Position numbers and translations under genes: made by a program
Notes under the pieces: model-generated
The model's database searches: none
Told to the model about the DNA's origin: nothing
The model's input: the letters and a program-made list of their open reading frames with translations, nothing else
Shown: positions 25,671 to 35,012 of the stretch, in pieces
Numbering within the stretch: the stretch's first letter is position 1
How the letters are laid out: each line of letters begins with the position of its first letter
DNA from: Streptomyces sp. S465
GTDB taxonomy: Bacteria; Actinomycetota; Actinomycetes; Streptomycetales; Streptomycetaceae
DNA: 64,000 nucleotides
Assembly: GCF_026898115.1 (NCBI RefSeq)
Contig: NZ_CP114036.1
Span: 4,024,001-4,088,000, forward strand
Reading direction: 5' to 3'

Positions 25671-26252
25671 ATGGTCGTGCAGGGTCCTTCCGGCCGCAGG
25701 GCCGCCTTCCGCTACCGCGTCGCGGGCTTCGTCCTCCTCGTCGCACACCTGGCGTTCGTCTGCTGGCTGACCCTGCGACCGGTGAACGTCCCCTGGGTGT
25801 CCGCCGTGACCCTCGAACCGCTGGCCACCATCCGCGCCGATCTGGCGCTCAGCCCGTGGGAGGCCGTCCGCTCCATCGGGGGCGGGCTGCTGCTGCTCGC
25901 GCCGCTGGGGGTGCTGCTGCCGCTGGCGGGGGGCCGGGTGGAGGCGTATCCGCTGGCCTCGTTGATCCGTACGGCCTTCACCGGGGCGATGGTGTCCCTG
26001 GGGGTGGCGCTGCTGCGCAGCGAGGTGACCGGGCAGATCATGAACGTGGACGCGGTGCTGCTGAACACCGTCGGGGTCGCGCTCGCGCATCTGCTGGTGG
26101 TCCCCGCCGTCCGGGTGCGGCTCCGCCGCCGGGCCGACCGGCGCCGGGCCGGTGCCGTCCTGCGGGACGACGACGTCCAGGCCGCGACCCCGACGATTCC
26201 CAGGGTCGGGATCGCACCGTGGAGCGACGTCTCCTCCAGCACGCGGACATAG
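25671..26252 (+). CDS. VanZ-like family membrane protein
   Basis: The 193-residue protein has four hydrophobic helices: FVLLVAHLAFVCWLTLRPV, SIGGGLLLLAPLGVLLPLAGG, LIRTAFTGAMVSLGVALLRSEV and VLLNTVGVALAHLLVVPA. The order is that of the VanZ/YfiM fold, including the N-terminal TLRP, the central LL.PLGVLLPL and the NVDAVLLNTVG motif. The C-terminus is charged. Function in Streptomyces is undefined; VanZ itself gives low-level teicoplanin resistance. The ATG at 25671 is the first in frame and has only a weak ribosome binding site. Confidence 0.85.
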   Translation: MVVQGPSGRRAAFRYRVAGFVLLVAHLAFVCWLTLRPVNVPWVSAVTLEPLATIRADLALSPWEAVRSIGGGLLLLAPLGVLLPLAGGRVEAYPLASLIRTAFTGAMVSLGVALLRSEVTGQIMNVDAVLLNTVGVALAHLLVVPAVRVRLRRRADRRRAGAVLRDDDVQAATPTIPRVGIAPWSDVSSSTRT

Positions 26253-26280
26253 CGTTGAGGACATCGGGAACCTGCTCTTC

Positions 26281-26316
26281 CCGAGCACACCCGACAACTT
26301 CCGAGCACACCCGACG
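26281..26316 (+). repeat. short direct repeat, 20-bp period, upstream of the PspC gene
   Basis: CCGAGCACACCCGACA occurs at 26281-26296 and again at 26301-26316, just upstream of the GAGGAGGA ribosome binding site. It may be a binding site for a regulator of the small membrane protein. Confidence 0.5.
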
Positions 26317-26335
26317 ACGAGGAGGAATTCCCATC

Positions 26336-26539
26336 ATGGCCGCACCGCTGGTCCGCCCCCGCCACGACAAGAAGATCGCCGGTGTCTGCGCCGGTCTCGC
26401 CCGGCGCTTCGGGACCACCTCCACGACGATGCGGGTGCTCTTCGTGGTCTCGTGTCTGCTGCCGGGGCCGCAGTTCCTGCTCTACCTCGCGCTGTGGGTG
26501 CTGCTTCCGGCGGAGGAGGGCTACCGCGAGGCGTGGTGA
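26336..26539 (+). CDS. small PspC-domain membrane protein
   Basis: The 67-residue protein is almost entirely one PspC domain: KKIAGVCAGLARRFGTTSTTMRVLFVV followed by a hydrophobic helix with LPGPQFLLYLALWVLLPAEE. PspC proteins sit in the inner membrane and take part in envelope-stress signalling; stand-alone copies are common in actinobacteria. The ATG at 26336 is preceded by a strong GAGGAGGA. A hairpin terminator follows 65 bp after the stop. Confidence 0.88.
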   Translation: MAAPLVRPRHDKKIAGVCAGLARRFGTTSTTMRVLFVVSCLLPGPQFLLYLALWVLLPAEEGYREAW

Positions 26540-26603
26540 CCCGGCGCGGGCGGCTGCTCGTCGACGGTTGTCCGGGGCGGCGGGACGCCCTGGCGTACGG
26601 AAC

Positions 26604-26640
26604 GGCCGGGCCCACATCCCTTGAGGGTGTGGGCCCGGCC
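26604..26640. terminator. bidirectional terminator between the PspC and small secreted protein genes
   Basis: GGCCGGGCCCACA (26604-26616) pairs perfectly with 26628-26640 around an 11-nt loop. The genes on both sides converge on it. Confidence 0.8.
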
Positions 26641-26658
26641 GGATGTCCGAGCGGAGGA

Positions 26659-26913
26659 TCAGCCCAGCTTGAGGAGGTTGCTGGTCGGCAGACCGCTGAG
26701 CCCGCTCAGCAGGCTCTGAGTAGGCCGGCTCTGGGCGGCGGGGGCCGCGGGCTTGGCGGCGGGCTTGGCGGCGGGCTGCCCCGGGGCGGCATGGCCCGCG
26801 GAACCGCCGGGGACCGGCGCGCTGCCGGCCGCGGACGCGGCGCTGCCTCCGGCGATGACGGCGGCGGCACCGAGGGCAATGACACCGAGAGTCTTGAGGG
26901 TTCCCTGCTTCAT
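26659..26913 (-). CDS. small secreted Ala/Pro-rich protein
   Basis: The 84-residue product has a classical signal peptide (MKQGTLKTLGVIALGAAAVIAGG, cleavage probably after SAASA). The mature part is Pro/Ala/Lys-rich and ends LLSGLSGLPTSNLLKLG. It has no Cys and is not a chaplin. Small secreted proteins of this form are frequent in Streptomyces; function is unknown. The ATG at 26913 is chosen because it begins the signal peptide; upstream in-frame residues are non-hydrophobic. Confidence 0.75.
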   Translation of the reverse strand: MKQGTLKTLGVIALGAAAVIAGGSAASAAGSAPVPGGSAGHAAPGQPAAKPAAKPAAPAAQSRPTQSLLSGLSGLPTSNLLKLG

Positions 26914-27037
26914 CAGAAATCTGTCCTTGAGACGGGGGCTTGACCGATACGGAAACGTAGCCACGCGTTTCGACTGCCCGCAAACACGGAAAACGTCCCC
27001 CGAGGTCCCGCCCATGTCGTTTTCCGAACTCGCTCGT

Positions 27038-28204
27038 TCAGCTTCCCTTGCGGGCGGAATCCCTGGTCACGGAGGATGCGGGGGCCACCTGGCGGAACAG
27101 CCATTCGGACTTCAGCTCGGCATACCCGGGCTTGATCACGTCATTGATCATGGCGAGACGTTCGCCAAAAGGAATGAAGGCCGATTTCATGGCATTGACC
27201 GTGAACCATTGCATGTCGTCCAGCGAGTAATGGAACGTTGATACAAGATGCTGGAATTCCCCGCTCATGCTCGTCCCGCTCATCAGACGATTATCCGTAT
27301 TCACGGTGGCCCGGAAATGGAGTCGGCGGAGCAGTCCGATGGGGTGCTCGGCGTATGACGTGGCCGCGCCGGTCTGGAGGTTGGAGGTCGGGCACAGCTC
27401 CAGCGGAATGCGCTTGTCCCGGACGTACGAGGCCAGGCGGCCGAGGGTGAGGGAGCCGTCGTCCGCGACCTCGATGTCGTCGATGATGCGGACGCCGTGA
27501 CCCAGCCGGTCGGCGCCGCACCACTGGAGCGCCTGCCAGATGGACGGCAGCCCGAACGCCTCGCCCGCGTGGATCGTGAAGTGGTTGTTCTCCCGCTTCA
27601 GGTACTCGAAGGCGTCCAGGTGGCGGGTGGGCGGGTAGCCGGCCTCGGCGCCCGCGATGTCGAAGCCGACCACGCCGAGGTCGCGGTAGCGGTTGGCGAG
27701 TTCGGCGATCTCCAGTGCGCGGGCCGCGTGGCGCATCGCGGTCAGCAGCGCGCCGACGCGGATGCGGTGGCCGTTCTCCCAGGCCCGCCGCTCACCCTCG
27801 CGGAAGCCCTCGTTGACCGCCTCGACGACCTCCTCCAGGGTCAGCCCGCCCTCGAGGTGCTGTTCGGGGGCGTAGCGGACCTCGGCGTAGACGACACCGT
27901 CCGCGGCGAGGTCCTCGGCGCACTCGGCGGCCACCCGGACGAGCGCGTCGCGGGTCTGCATCACGCCGACGGTGTGGGAGAACGTCTCCAGATAGCGCTC
28001 CAGCGACCCGGAGTCCGCCGCCTCGCGGAACCACCGGCCGAGCTTGTCGGGCTCCCGCTCCGGCAGCGCCTCGTACCCCGTCTCCCTCGCGAGGTCGACG
28101 ACGGTGCCGGGGCGCAGCCCGCCGTCGAGGTGGTCGTGCAGCAGCACCTTGGGGGCGCGGCGGATCTGTTCGGGGGTGGGCTCATGCGTGTGCTCGCTCG
28201 TCAT
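27038..28204 (-). CDS. add: adenosine deaminase
   Basis: The 388-residue zinc enzyme converts (deoxy)adenosine to (deoxy)inosine, feeding purine nucleoside phosphorylase. LLHDHLDGGLRPGTVVDLA contains the HxH metal ligands, HAGEAFG the third His and catalytic Glu region, and NTDNRLMSGT the final Asp. Length is slightly above bacterial Add. The ATG at 28204 follows a TATGGT box by 6 nt with no ribosome binding site (leaderless), and CTACGCGCGTAG lies just upstream. This links it to the deoC and nucleoside-uptake genes. Confidence 0.95.
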   Translation of the reverse strand: MTSEHTHEPTPEQIRRAPKVLLHDHLDGGLRPGTVVDLARETGYEALPEREPDKLGRWFREAADSGSLERYLETFSHTVGVMQTRDALVRVAAECAEDLAADGVVYAEVRYAPEQHLEGGLTLEEVVEAVNEGFREGERRAWENGHRIRVGALLTAMRHAARALEIAELANRYRDLGVVGFDIAGAEAGYPPTRHLDAFEYLKRENNHFTIHAGEAFGLPSIWQALQWCGADRLGHGVRIIDDIEVADDGSLTLGRLASYVRDKRIPLELCPTSNLQTGAATSYAEHPIGLLRRLHFRATVNTDNRLMSGTSMSGEFQHLVSTFHYSLDDMQWFTVNAMKSAFIPFGERLAMINDVIKPGYAELKSEWLFRQVAPASSVTRDSARKGS

Positions 28205-28210
28205 CTGCGC

Positions 28211-28232
28211 ACCATAGCCCCTACGCGCGTAG
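28211..28232 (-). promoter_or_regulatory. add promoter -10 box and nucleoside-regulon operator
   Basis: Reading on the minus strand, CTACGCGCGTAG (28232-28221) is followed by GGGC, TATGGT (28216-28211), 6 nt and the ATG at 28204. The operator therefore sits in the -35/-10 spacer region, as at deoC. No good -35 hexamer is visible. Confidence 0.65.
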
Positions 28233-28319
28233 AACGTGGGGGATGAGGTGGGGGATAGATACGCAACAGTGACCCGCACGGGTAGTGGAGTACACCGGTC
28301 CTTCTGCGATTGTTCTGCC

Positions 28320-29084
28320 ATGGCTCAGCAAGCGTTGCCCGACCGGGGCGCACGGCTGGGGCGGCCGATGGGCGCGGCCGCCGCGCGAAGGACCGTACAC
28401 GGTGTGGTGCTGCTGCTCCCCGAGGGCGAACCCCACGGGACGAGACGGCCCTCCAGACTTTCGGTGGCCGCCGTGCTGCCGCTGGCCCGGCGGCTGGTCC
28501 GGGCGGGCCGGGACGAGGGGCTGACCGCCCATGTCGTCCACTACCGGCGCCGGGGCTGGAACGGGGCCGCCGCCGATGCCGCGTCGGATGCCGCATGGGC
28601 CGTGGAAGAGGTGGTGCGGCGCTACGGCGATGTGCCGGTCTGCCTCGCGGGCCACGGCATGGGCGGGCGCGCCGCCCTCCGCGCCGCCGGTCACCCCGCC
28701 GTCAGCTCGGTGGTGGCGCTGGCGCCGTGGCTTCCGGGACCGGATGAGGCGCTCGCACCCGAGCCGGTGAAACAGCTGGTGGGGCGCCAGGTGCTGATCG
28801 CGCACGGGACGAACGACGAACGGACCGACCCCGAGCTGTCCTACCGGCTGGCGGAGCGGGCGAAGAAGGCCAACCGCGATGTGTGCCGCTTCGAGGTGCA
28901 CACCGACGGGCACGGGCTGCATCAGCACCGCTCCGAGGTGCAGGCACTGGCCGTGGACTTCCTCCTCGGCTCCCTCTTCCACGCCGGCTACTCCCGCCCG
29001 GTCGCCGACGCGCTGGCGGCTCCGCCGCCGCTGGGGCTGCGGATGCCGCTGGCTGCGGGGTTCGGGGCGAACCTGCGGCACTGA
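28320..29084 (+). CDS. alpha/beta hydrolase-like protein with a degenerate nucleophile elbow
   Basis: The 254-residue protein has the hydrolase-fold order VHGVVLLLPEG, the elbow CLAGHGMGGRAALRAAG, an Asp loop (HGTNDERTDPE) and a late His (TDGHGLHQH). The elbow normally reads GxSxG; here it is GHGMG, so the nucleophilic Ser is replaced by Gly. The reading frame is otherwise intact, suggesting a retained non-hydrolytic role or unusual chemistry. The ATG at 28320 is preferred; the frame opens at 28236 within the add promoter. It is divergent from add. Confidence 0.7.
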   Translation: MAQQALPDRGARLGRPMGAAAARRTVHGVVLLLPEGEPHGTRRPSRLSVAAVLPLARRLVRAGRDEGLTAHVVHYRRRGWNGAAADAASDAAWAVEEVVRRYGDVPVCLAGHGMGGRAALRAAGHPAVSSVVALAPWLPGPDEALAPEPVKQLVGRQVLIAHGTNDERTDPELSYRLAERAKKANRDVCRFEVHTDGHGLHQHRSEVQALAVDFLLGSLFHAGYSRPVADALAAPPPLGLRMPLAAGFGANLRH

Positions 29085-29116
29085 GCGCGTTCGCGTCGCG
29101 GGCGCGCCCGGTGGGG

Positions 29117-29340
29117 GCGTGCCCGGCGGGGCGTGACGGGCGGGGTGCGCCCGGCGGGGCATGACGGGCGGGGTGCGCCCGGCGGGGCATGACGGGCGGG
29201 GCATGACGGGCGGGGCGTGCCCGGCGGGGCGTGACGGGCGGGGTGCGCCCGGCGGGGTGCGCCCGGCGGGGTGCGCCCGGCGGGGTGCGCCCGGCGGGGT
29301 GCGCCCGGCGGGGTGCGCCCGGCGGGGTGCGCCCGGCGGG
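29117..29340. repeat. 14-bp minisatellite, 16 contiguous units
   Basis: Sixteen units of exactly 14 bp. Two related sequence types intermix, GTGCGCCCGGCGGG and GCATGACGGGCGGG (with GCGTG variants). The last seven units (29243-29340) are identical copies of the first type, suggesting recent expansion. Confidence 0.9.
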
Positions 29341-29924
29341 GCTGCTCGCCGTTGCCGGGTGCGGCGCCGTCTCGCGCCTTCGGCGCCTTTGAGCATGGGT
29401 CGGGGGGTGCCGGACCAGGGCCTCACCGCCGTCCGCCGGGCCGGTGGGGGGCTTGGGCGGTGGCGGCTTCCGTGACCGGGGGCCGAGGCCGATACCGGAC
29501 AGCAGCGGGGGTGGGGTACCCCGTGCAAGAGGGCCGCTGGCCTCCGGGCCCGGCATGACTGTTGCCCCCCTGTCGAAGGCATGACCCGGGGGGTGGTGTC
29601 ACCGGGCCCGAGGGGTGCCATGGGAGACCCCCTGGAAACTCATTGACCAATTAGTTGCGTCAGGTCAAGCGTCTTTGGGAGGGGTACCGGGAGGGGGCGC
29701 CCCGGCTGCCCGCAGTCCGGAGGGGCCCCGGCCGCCGAGCGCGGGAGCCGCCACCGGCGCCCACACCGACGGGCCCGGCGGACGGCGGCGGCGCCCGCGC
29801 CCCCGCCCCCTGCCCCGCTGCTCAACCGCGCCGAAGGCGCGAGACGAAAGCCGCACCCGAAAGACGGCCCCGGCCTCGTCGCCCCCGGCCCCAGCCCACC
29901 TCGCCCCGGCCCGCCGGAGACGGG

Positions 29925-29967
29925 CGAAGGGGCCGGCCCGCCGGACAGTGGCGGGGCGGCCCCTTCG
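29925..29967 (-). terminator. terminator downstream of the MFS gene
   Basis: CGAAGGGGCCGGCCCGCC (29925-29942) pairs with 29950-29967 with one mismatch around a 7-nt loop. It lies 29 bp beyond the stop of the minus-strand MFS gene. Confidence 0.7.
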
Positions 29968-29995
29968 GGCTTCAGGCCGGCTTCAGGGAGCCGGG

Positions 29996-31363
29996 CTAGG
30001 CCGGCACACCGCACAGCTCGCGCCGCGCGGCCTCCGCACGCCGCTCGGCCTTCGCCTTCCGCGTGGCGTACAGCGTGATCGCCGCCACGCCGCCGACCGC
30101 GATCAGGCCGATGGCGACCGTGCCGCCCCATCCGGCCGCGTGGAAGGCGAGCGCGCCGAGCGCGCCGCCCACGCTGCTGCCGATGTAGTACGACGCCTGG
30201 TAGAGCGCCGCGGCCTGGGCGCGGCCGGTCTTGGCCGTCCGGCTCACCGCCGAGGACGCCGCCGCGTGGCCCGCGAAGAAGCCCGCGGTGATCAGCACCA
30301 GACCGGCCAGCACCGCCGCGATCGAGTTCAGCAGGGAGAGCAGCAGTCCGGCCGCCGTCGTGGTCGCCGCCACGTACAGCGCGCCGCGCCGGCCGAGGCG
30401 GCCGACCAGCTTACCGGTCCCCGCCGAGGAGACCGTACCGACCAGGTAGATCAGGAAGATCGAGCCGACCAGGCTCTGTGAGAGGCCGAAGGGCTGGGCC
30501 ACCAGGCGGTAGCCGATGACCGTGTAGACCCCGCCGAAGACCGTCATGAACAGCGCGCCGATCGCGTACAGCCGGCACATCAGCGGATCGGAGAGGTGCC
30601 CGGCGAGGGTGCGGCCCAGCGCCCGCGGGCTCACCGCGGCCGGGGTGAAGTGCCGGGCCTTGGGCAGCAGCAGCCGGAAGGCCACCGCGCACAGCAGCGC
30701 CATCGCGCCGACCGCGGCCAGCGCGGCCCGCCAGTCCCAGGCGTCCGCCACCCAGCCGGTGAGGATCCGGCCGCTCATACCGCCGACGCTGTTACCGGCC
30801 ACGAACAGTCCGATCGCGCCGACCAGCGCCTTCGGGTGCACCTCTTCCGACAGGTACGCCATCGCGGAGGCCGGGATACCGGCCAGCGCCGCGCCCTGGA
30901 CCGCGCGCAGCGCGATCAGCCAGCCCAGGTTGGGCGCGAACGGCACCAGCAGGGCGAGCGCGACCGCGACGGTGAGCGAGGCGGTCATCATGGCGCGCCG
31001 GCCGAACCGTTCGGACAGCGCGCTCAGCGGCACGACCGTGAGCGCCAGGCCGAAGGTGGCCGCCGAGACGCTCCAGCTGGCCTGGTCCGCCTGGACCCGC
31101 AGATCGTCGGAGATCGCGGGCAGCAGCGCCTGGGTCGAGTAGAGCAGGGCGAAGGTGGCGAGTCCCGCGGTGAAGAGAGCGAGCCGCATCCGGAGGTAAC
31201 CGGGGTGACCCGGGCTCATCCGCCCGGCCGCGGTGTCGGTGGCCGCGTCGGGCTGAGGCTCGGACCCGGGCTCGGGCCCGGAGGGGTTCGGGTTCGTGGA
31301 GATCGAAGCGGAGGCGTCCACCCGGTGGGTTCCGGTGGACGCCTTGGTATCGGCAGGAGGCAT
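29996..31363 (-). CDS. MFS efflux transporter (YnfM/arabinose-efflux type)
   Basis: The 455-residue protein has a hydrophilic N-terminus of about 55 residues followed by 12 predicted helices. The loop 2-3 motif is SERFGRRAMMTASL, and the second half carries GRLGRRGALYVAA. Helix 5 (AGNSVGGMSGRILTGWVADAWDWR) has the drug-efflux family motif C flavour. The ATG at 31363 is preferred. It is divergent from a LysR regulator across 92 bp, the classic arrangement for LysR-controlled exporters. The substrate is unknown. Confidence 0.85.
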   Translation of the reverse strand: MPPADTKASTGTHRVDASASISTNPNPSGPEPGSEPQPDAATDTAAGRMSPGHPGYLRMRLALFTAGLATFALLYSTQALLPAISDDLRVQADQASWSVSAATFGLALTVVPLSALSERFGRRAMMTASLTVAVALALLVPFAPNLGWLIALRAVQGAALAGIPASAMAYLSEEVHPKALVGAIGLFVAGNSVGGMSGRILTGWVADAWDWRAALAAVGAMALLCAVAFRLLLPKARHFTPAAVSPRALGRTLAGHLSDPLMCRLYAIGALFMTVFGGVYTVIGYRLVAQPFGLSQSLVGSIFLIYLVGTVSSAGTGKLVGRLGRRGALYVAATTTAAGLLLSLLNSIAAVLAGLVLITAGFFAGHAAASSAVSRTAKTGRAQAAALYQASYYIGSSVGGALGALAFHAAGWGGTVAIGLIAVGGVAAITLYATRKAKAERRAEAARRELCGVPA

Positions 31364-31386
31364 GGTTCGACCGTACGTACCCACGG

Positions 31387-31421
31387 TTGATGCGTCCAAT
31401 GCACGGAATGGGGATAATCAA
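31387..31421. promoter_or_regulatory. candidate LysR binding region between the MFS and LysR genes
   Basis: An inverted pair TTGAT (31387-31391) and ATCAA (31417-31421) lies in the AT-rich divergent promoter region. The T-N11-A form expected for LysR sites also fits within TTGATGCGTCCAA. Confidence 0.4.
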
Positions 31422-31455
31422 TCCACCGCAGCATGAGTAAAGGTCAGGACCGTTC

Positions 31456-32409
31456 GTGTCACGCATCAGTTACGAAAACGACATTCCGGTGACAGCAGAT
31501 GTCGAGGCCGAGTCCTGGGCGGCCGCCCTGACACCGCGTCTCGCCCAGTTCGCCGCCGTCGCCCGCCATGAGCATGTGACGCGGGCCGCACACGAGTTGG
31601 GGGTGCCCCAGTCGACGCTCAGCCGGGCCATGGTCCGGCTGGAGGAGGACCTGGGCGTGGTGCTCTTCGCCCGCCGGGGCCGTACGGTGGCGCTCACCCC
31701 GGCGGGACGGACGTTTCTGCGCTCGGTCGAACGGGCCCTCGCCGAGGTCGACCGCGCCGCCGAGTCCGTACGGGCCGACGCCGATCCGGCGGCGGGCCGG
31801 GTCTCGTTCGGCTTCCTGCACACGCTGGGCACCGAGACCGTGCCCGGTCTGATCCGAGCCTTCCGGGTGGACCATCCCCGGGTGCGGTTCCAACTGGTCC
31901 AGAACTACGGCGAGGCGATGATCGAGCGGATGCGCGCGGGCGGCCTCGACCTGTGCCTGACCTCCCCCGTACCGGACGCCCCCGATCTGGTCGCCCGCCG
32001 CCTGGACGAACAGCGGCTGCGGCTGGTGGTCCCCGACGACCACCGGCTGGCCGGCCGCCGCCGGGTCCGGCTCGCCGAGGCCGCCTCCGAACTCTTCGTC
32101 ACCCTGGAACCCGGCTACGGGCTGCGGCGCATCACCGACGCGCTGTGCGCCGAAGCGGGGTTCACCCCGAGGATCGCCTTCGAGGGCGAGGAGGCGGAGA
32201 CCCTGCGCGGCCTGGTCGCGGCCGGCCTCGGCGTGGCCCTCCTGCCGCCCCCGGCGGTCCCCCGCCCCGGGGTGGCGGAGCTGACCGTCACCGCCCCGCG
32301 CGCCGTCCGCGAGATCGGCGTCGCGTGGCTGGACGGCCACCCCGATACGCCGCCGGTGGCCGCCTTCAAGAGGTTCCTGCTGAGCCGGCGGGGGCAGCTG
32401 CTGGCCTAG
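31456..32409 (+). CDS. LysR family transcriptional regulator
   Basis: The 317-residue protein has an N-terminal helix-turn-helix (LAQFAAVARHEHVTRAAHELGVPQSTLSRAMVRLEEDLGVVLFAR) and a two-lobed effector domain (RVSFGFLHTLGTETVPGLIRAF ... GLDLCLTSP ... LRGLVAAGLGVALLPPPAV). It is normal length. The GTG at 31456 precedes a leader of about 25 residues before the DNA-binding domain. It is divergent from the MFS transporter, which it probably regulates along with itself. The deoA gene converges on it only 12 bp beyond its stop. Confidence 0.9.
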   Translation: MSRISYENDIPVTADVEAESWAAALTPRLAQFAAVARHEHVTRAAHELGVPQSTLSRAMVRLEEDLGVVLFARRGRTVALTPAGRTFLRSVERALAEVDRAAESVRADADPAAGRVSFGFLHTLGTETVPGLIRAFRVDHPRVRFQLVQNYGEAMIERMRAGGLDLCLTSPVPDAPDLVARRLDEQRLRLVVPDDHRLAGRRRVRLAEAASELFVTLEPGYGLRRITDALCAEAGFTPRIAFEGEEAETLRGLVAAGLGVALLPPPAVPRPGVAELTVTAPRAVREIGVAWLDGHPDTPPVAAFKRFLLSRRGQLLA

Positions 32410-32421
32410 GGTCTGCGAGCG

Positions 32422-33696
<1,275 letters not shown>

Positions 33697-33760
33697 GGGG
33701 CGGTACGGGGCCTTTCGTGGTCGGAGGCGAGGACGGACTGGTCCCGCCCGGGAGAAGGTT

Positions 33761-33930
33761 CCGTCCCGGGCGGGGCTTCCCATCCCGGGCGAGTGTTCCC
33801 GATCCCGGGCGGGGGGTTCCCATCCCGGGCGGAAGGGGCCCCGTCCCGGACGGAGGGCTCCCATCCCGGACGGAGGGCTCCCATCCTGGGCGGAGGGCTC
33901 CCATCCCGGGCGCGGGACTCCCGTCCCGGG
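33761..33930. repeat. 20-bp minisatellite, about 8.5 units
   Basis: Units like CCATCCCGGGCGGAGGGCTC follow one another every 20 bp with a few substitutions. Each contains a CCCGGG palindrome. Confidence 0.85.
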
Positions 33931-34511
33931 GGTGGGGGCGGGGGCGCCCCGACGGGGCCGGAGCGCACAGCCGCGGGGGAGAGTCAGGGGCGCCGGAAGG
34001 TTGGCCTCCGGTTTTGCGGGGGCGCCCGGTCCTCCCAGAGGCACCCGGCTCTCCCGGAGGCGGCGGGCCGGGCGGCGGGCCCGCCGTAGCACGCCGCGCG
34101 GGCTGACGGCACCGGTCCCGGCCCGCCGTAGCGGGCCACGGCGCCGGGTCCCGGTTTGCCGCACCCGGGCGGGCCGAGTGAGCCGGGAACGCTGGACCCG
34201 CCGGACCGGCCAGGTGAGCCGGACAGGCCGAGCCAGGCCGGGCCGAGCCAGGCCGAGCCAGACCGAGCCGAGCCGAGCCGGGCCAGGCCGAGCCGAGCCG
34301 GGCCGGGCCGGGCGAACCCGGTGTGGTCCAGGCGAGCCGGGCCGAGCCGAGCCGGGCCGGGCGAACCCGGTGTGGTCCGGGCGGGCCAGGCGAGCCGGGC
34401 CGAGCCAGGCCGAGCCGAGCCGAGCCGGGCGAACCCGGTGTGGTCCAGGCGGGCCAGGCGAGCCGAGCCGAGCCAGACCAGACCGGATCCGGCCGGGCCA
34501 GGCCGGGGGAA

Positions 34512-34571
34512 CCCGGTGGGCCGGGCGGCGGCCCGGTGGGCCGGGCGGCGGCCCGGTGGGCCGGGCGGCGG
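34512..34571. repeat. 20-bp tandem repeat, three exact copies
   Basis: CCCGGTGGGCCGGGCGGCGG occurs three times without change (34512-34531, 34532-34551, 34552-34571), just before the cdd stop codon. Confidence 0.9.
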
Positions 34572-34589
34572 CTGGGTGGGGCCGCATTG

Positions 34590-35012
34590 TCAGGTGGAGG
34601 ACGGGGTGCGCCGCAGGTCGGCGGGGCCGAAGGCGTCGGGGAGGAGTTCGGCCAGGGGGCGGATGCCGGTGGCGGTGTCCATCCGGAGCTCCGGGCCGCC
34701 GTGCTCCCACAGCAGTTGGCGGCAGCGGCCGCAGGGCATCAGTACGGCGCCCTCGCGGTCGCAGCAGGTGAAGGCGGTGAGGCGGCCGCCGCCCGAGGCG
34801 ACGAGGGAGGAGACCAGGCCGCATTCGGCGCACAGCGCGACACCGTAGGCGGCGTTCTCCACATTGCAGCCGCTGACCGTGCGGCCGTCGTCGACGAGCG
34901 CGGCGGCGCCCACCGGGAAGCCGGAGTAGGGGGCGTAGGCCCGGGACATGGCGTCCCGGGCCTGTGCGCGCAAGGCCTCCCAGTCGGGGGCCGCGGCGGT
35001 GGACGTGCTCAT
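34590..35012 (-). CDS. cdd: cytidine deaminase
   Basis: The 140-residue enzyme is of the small tetrameric cytidine deaminase type. CNVENAAYGVALCAECG holds the catalytic CAE, and MPCGRCRQLLWE the remaining zinc Cys pair. It converts (deoxy)cytidine to (deoxy)uridine for phosphorolysis by the following deoA product. The ATG overlaps the upstream permease stop (ATGA), so it is translationally coupled to nucleoside uptake. Confidence 0.93.
   Translation of the reverse strand: MSTSTAAAPDWEALRAQARDAMSRAYAPYSGFPVGAAALVDDGRTVSGCNVENAAYGVALCAECGLVSSLVASGGGRLTAFTCCDREGAVLMPCGRCRQLLWEHGGPELRMDTATGIRPLAELLPDAFGPADLRRTPSST

Larger units (their letters stand above)
29085..29995. repeat. 911-bp gap: minisatellite plus inverted copies of a CGCGAGA-type motif
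   Basis: No convincing gene. The left part is a 14-bp minisatellite (29117-29340). A CGCGCCTTCGGCGCC-like segment near 29370-29395 recurs in inverted orientation near 29820-29850 (CGCGCCGAAGGCGCGAGAC). An AT-richer patch at about 29635-29665 (with ACCAATTAGTT) interrupts the GC-rich sequence and may be a promoter, but no start is recognised. Open frames here are Pro/Arg/Gly-rich repeat translations. Confidence 0.7.
33697..34589. repeat. 893-bp repeat-filled gap between deoA and cdd
   Basis: No gene is recognised. Three repeat blocks lie here: a 20-bp minisatellite (33761-33930), a block of GAGCC/GGGCC pentamers with three copies of GGCGAACCCGGTGTGGTCC (about 34190-34460), and three exact 20-bp copies (34512-34571). 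The deoA reading frame runs through without stops, but the translation is Arg/Pro-rich repeat sequence. Confidence 0.75.

Noticed and set aside
26659..26913. Chaplin or lantibiotic precursor
   Set aside because: It has no Cys, no chaplin repeat and no modification genes nearby; it is just a small secreted Ala/Pro-rich protein.
29117..29340. CRISPR array
   Set aside because: Units are contiguous 14-mers without spacers, and no cas gene is present.
33697..34833. N-terminal extension of deoA by about 380 residues
   Set aside because: The translation is repeat-derived and Pro/Arg-rich, thymidine phosphorylases start at the conserved MDAISVIRAKR, and the frame would overlap cdd.
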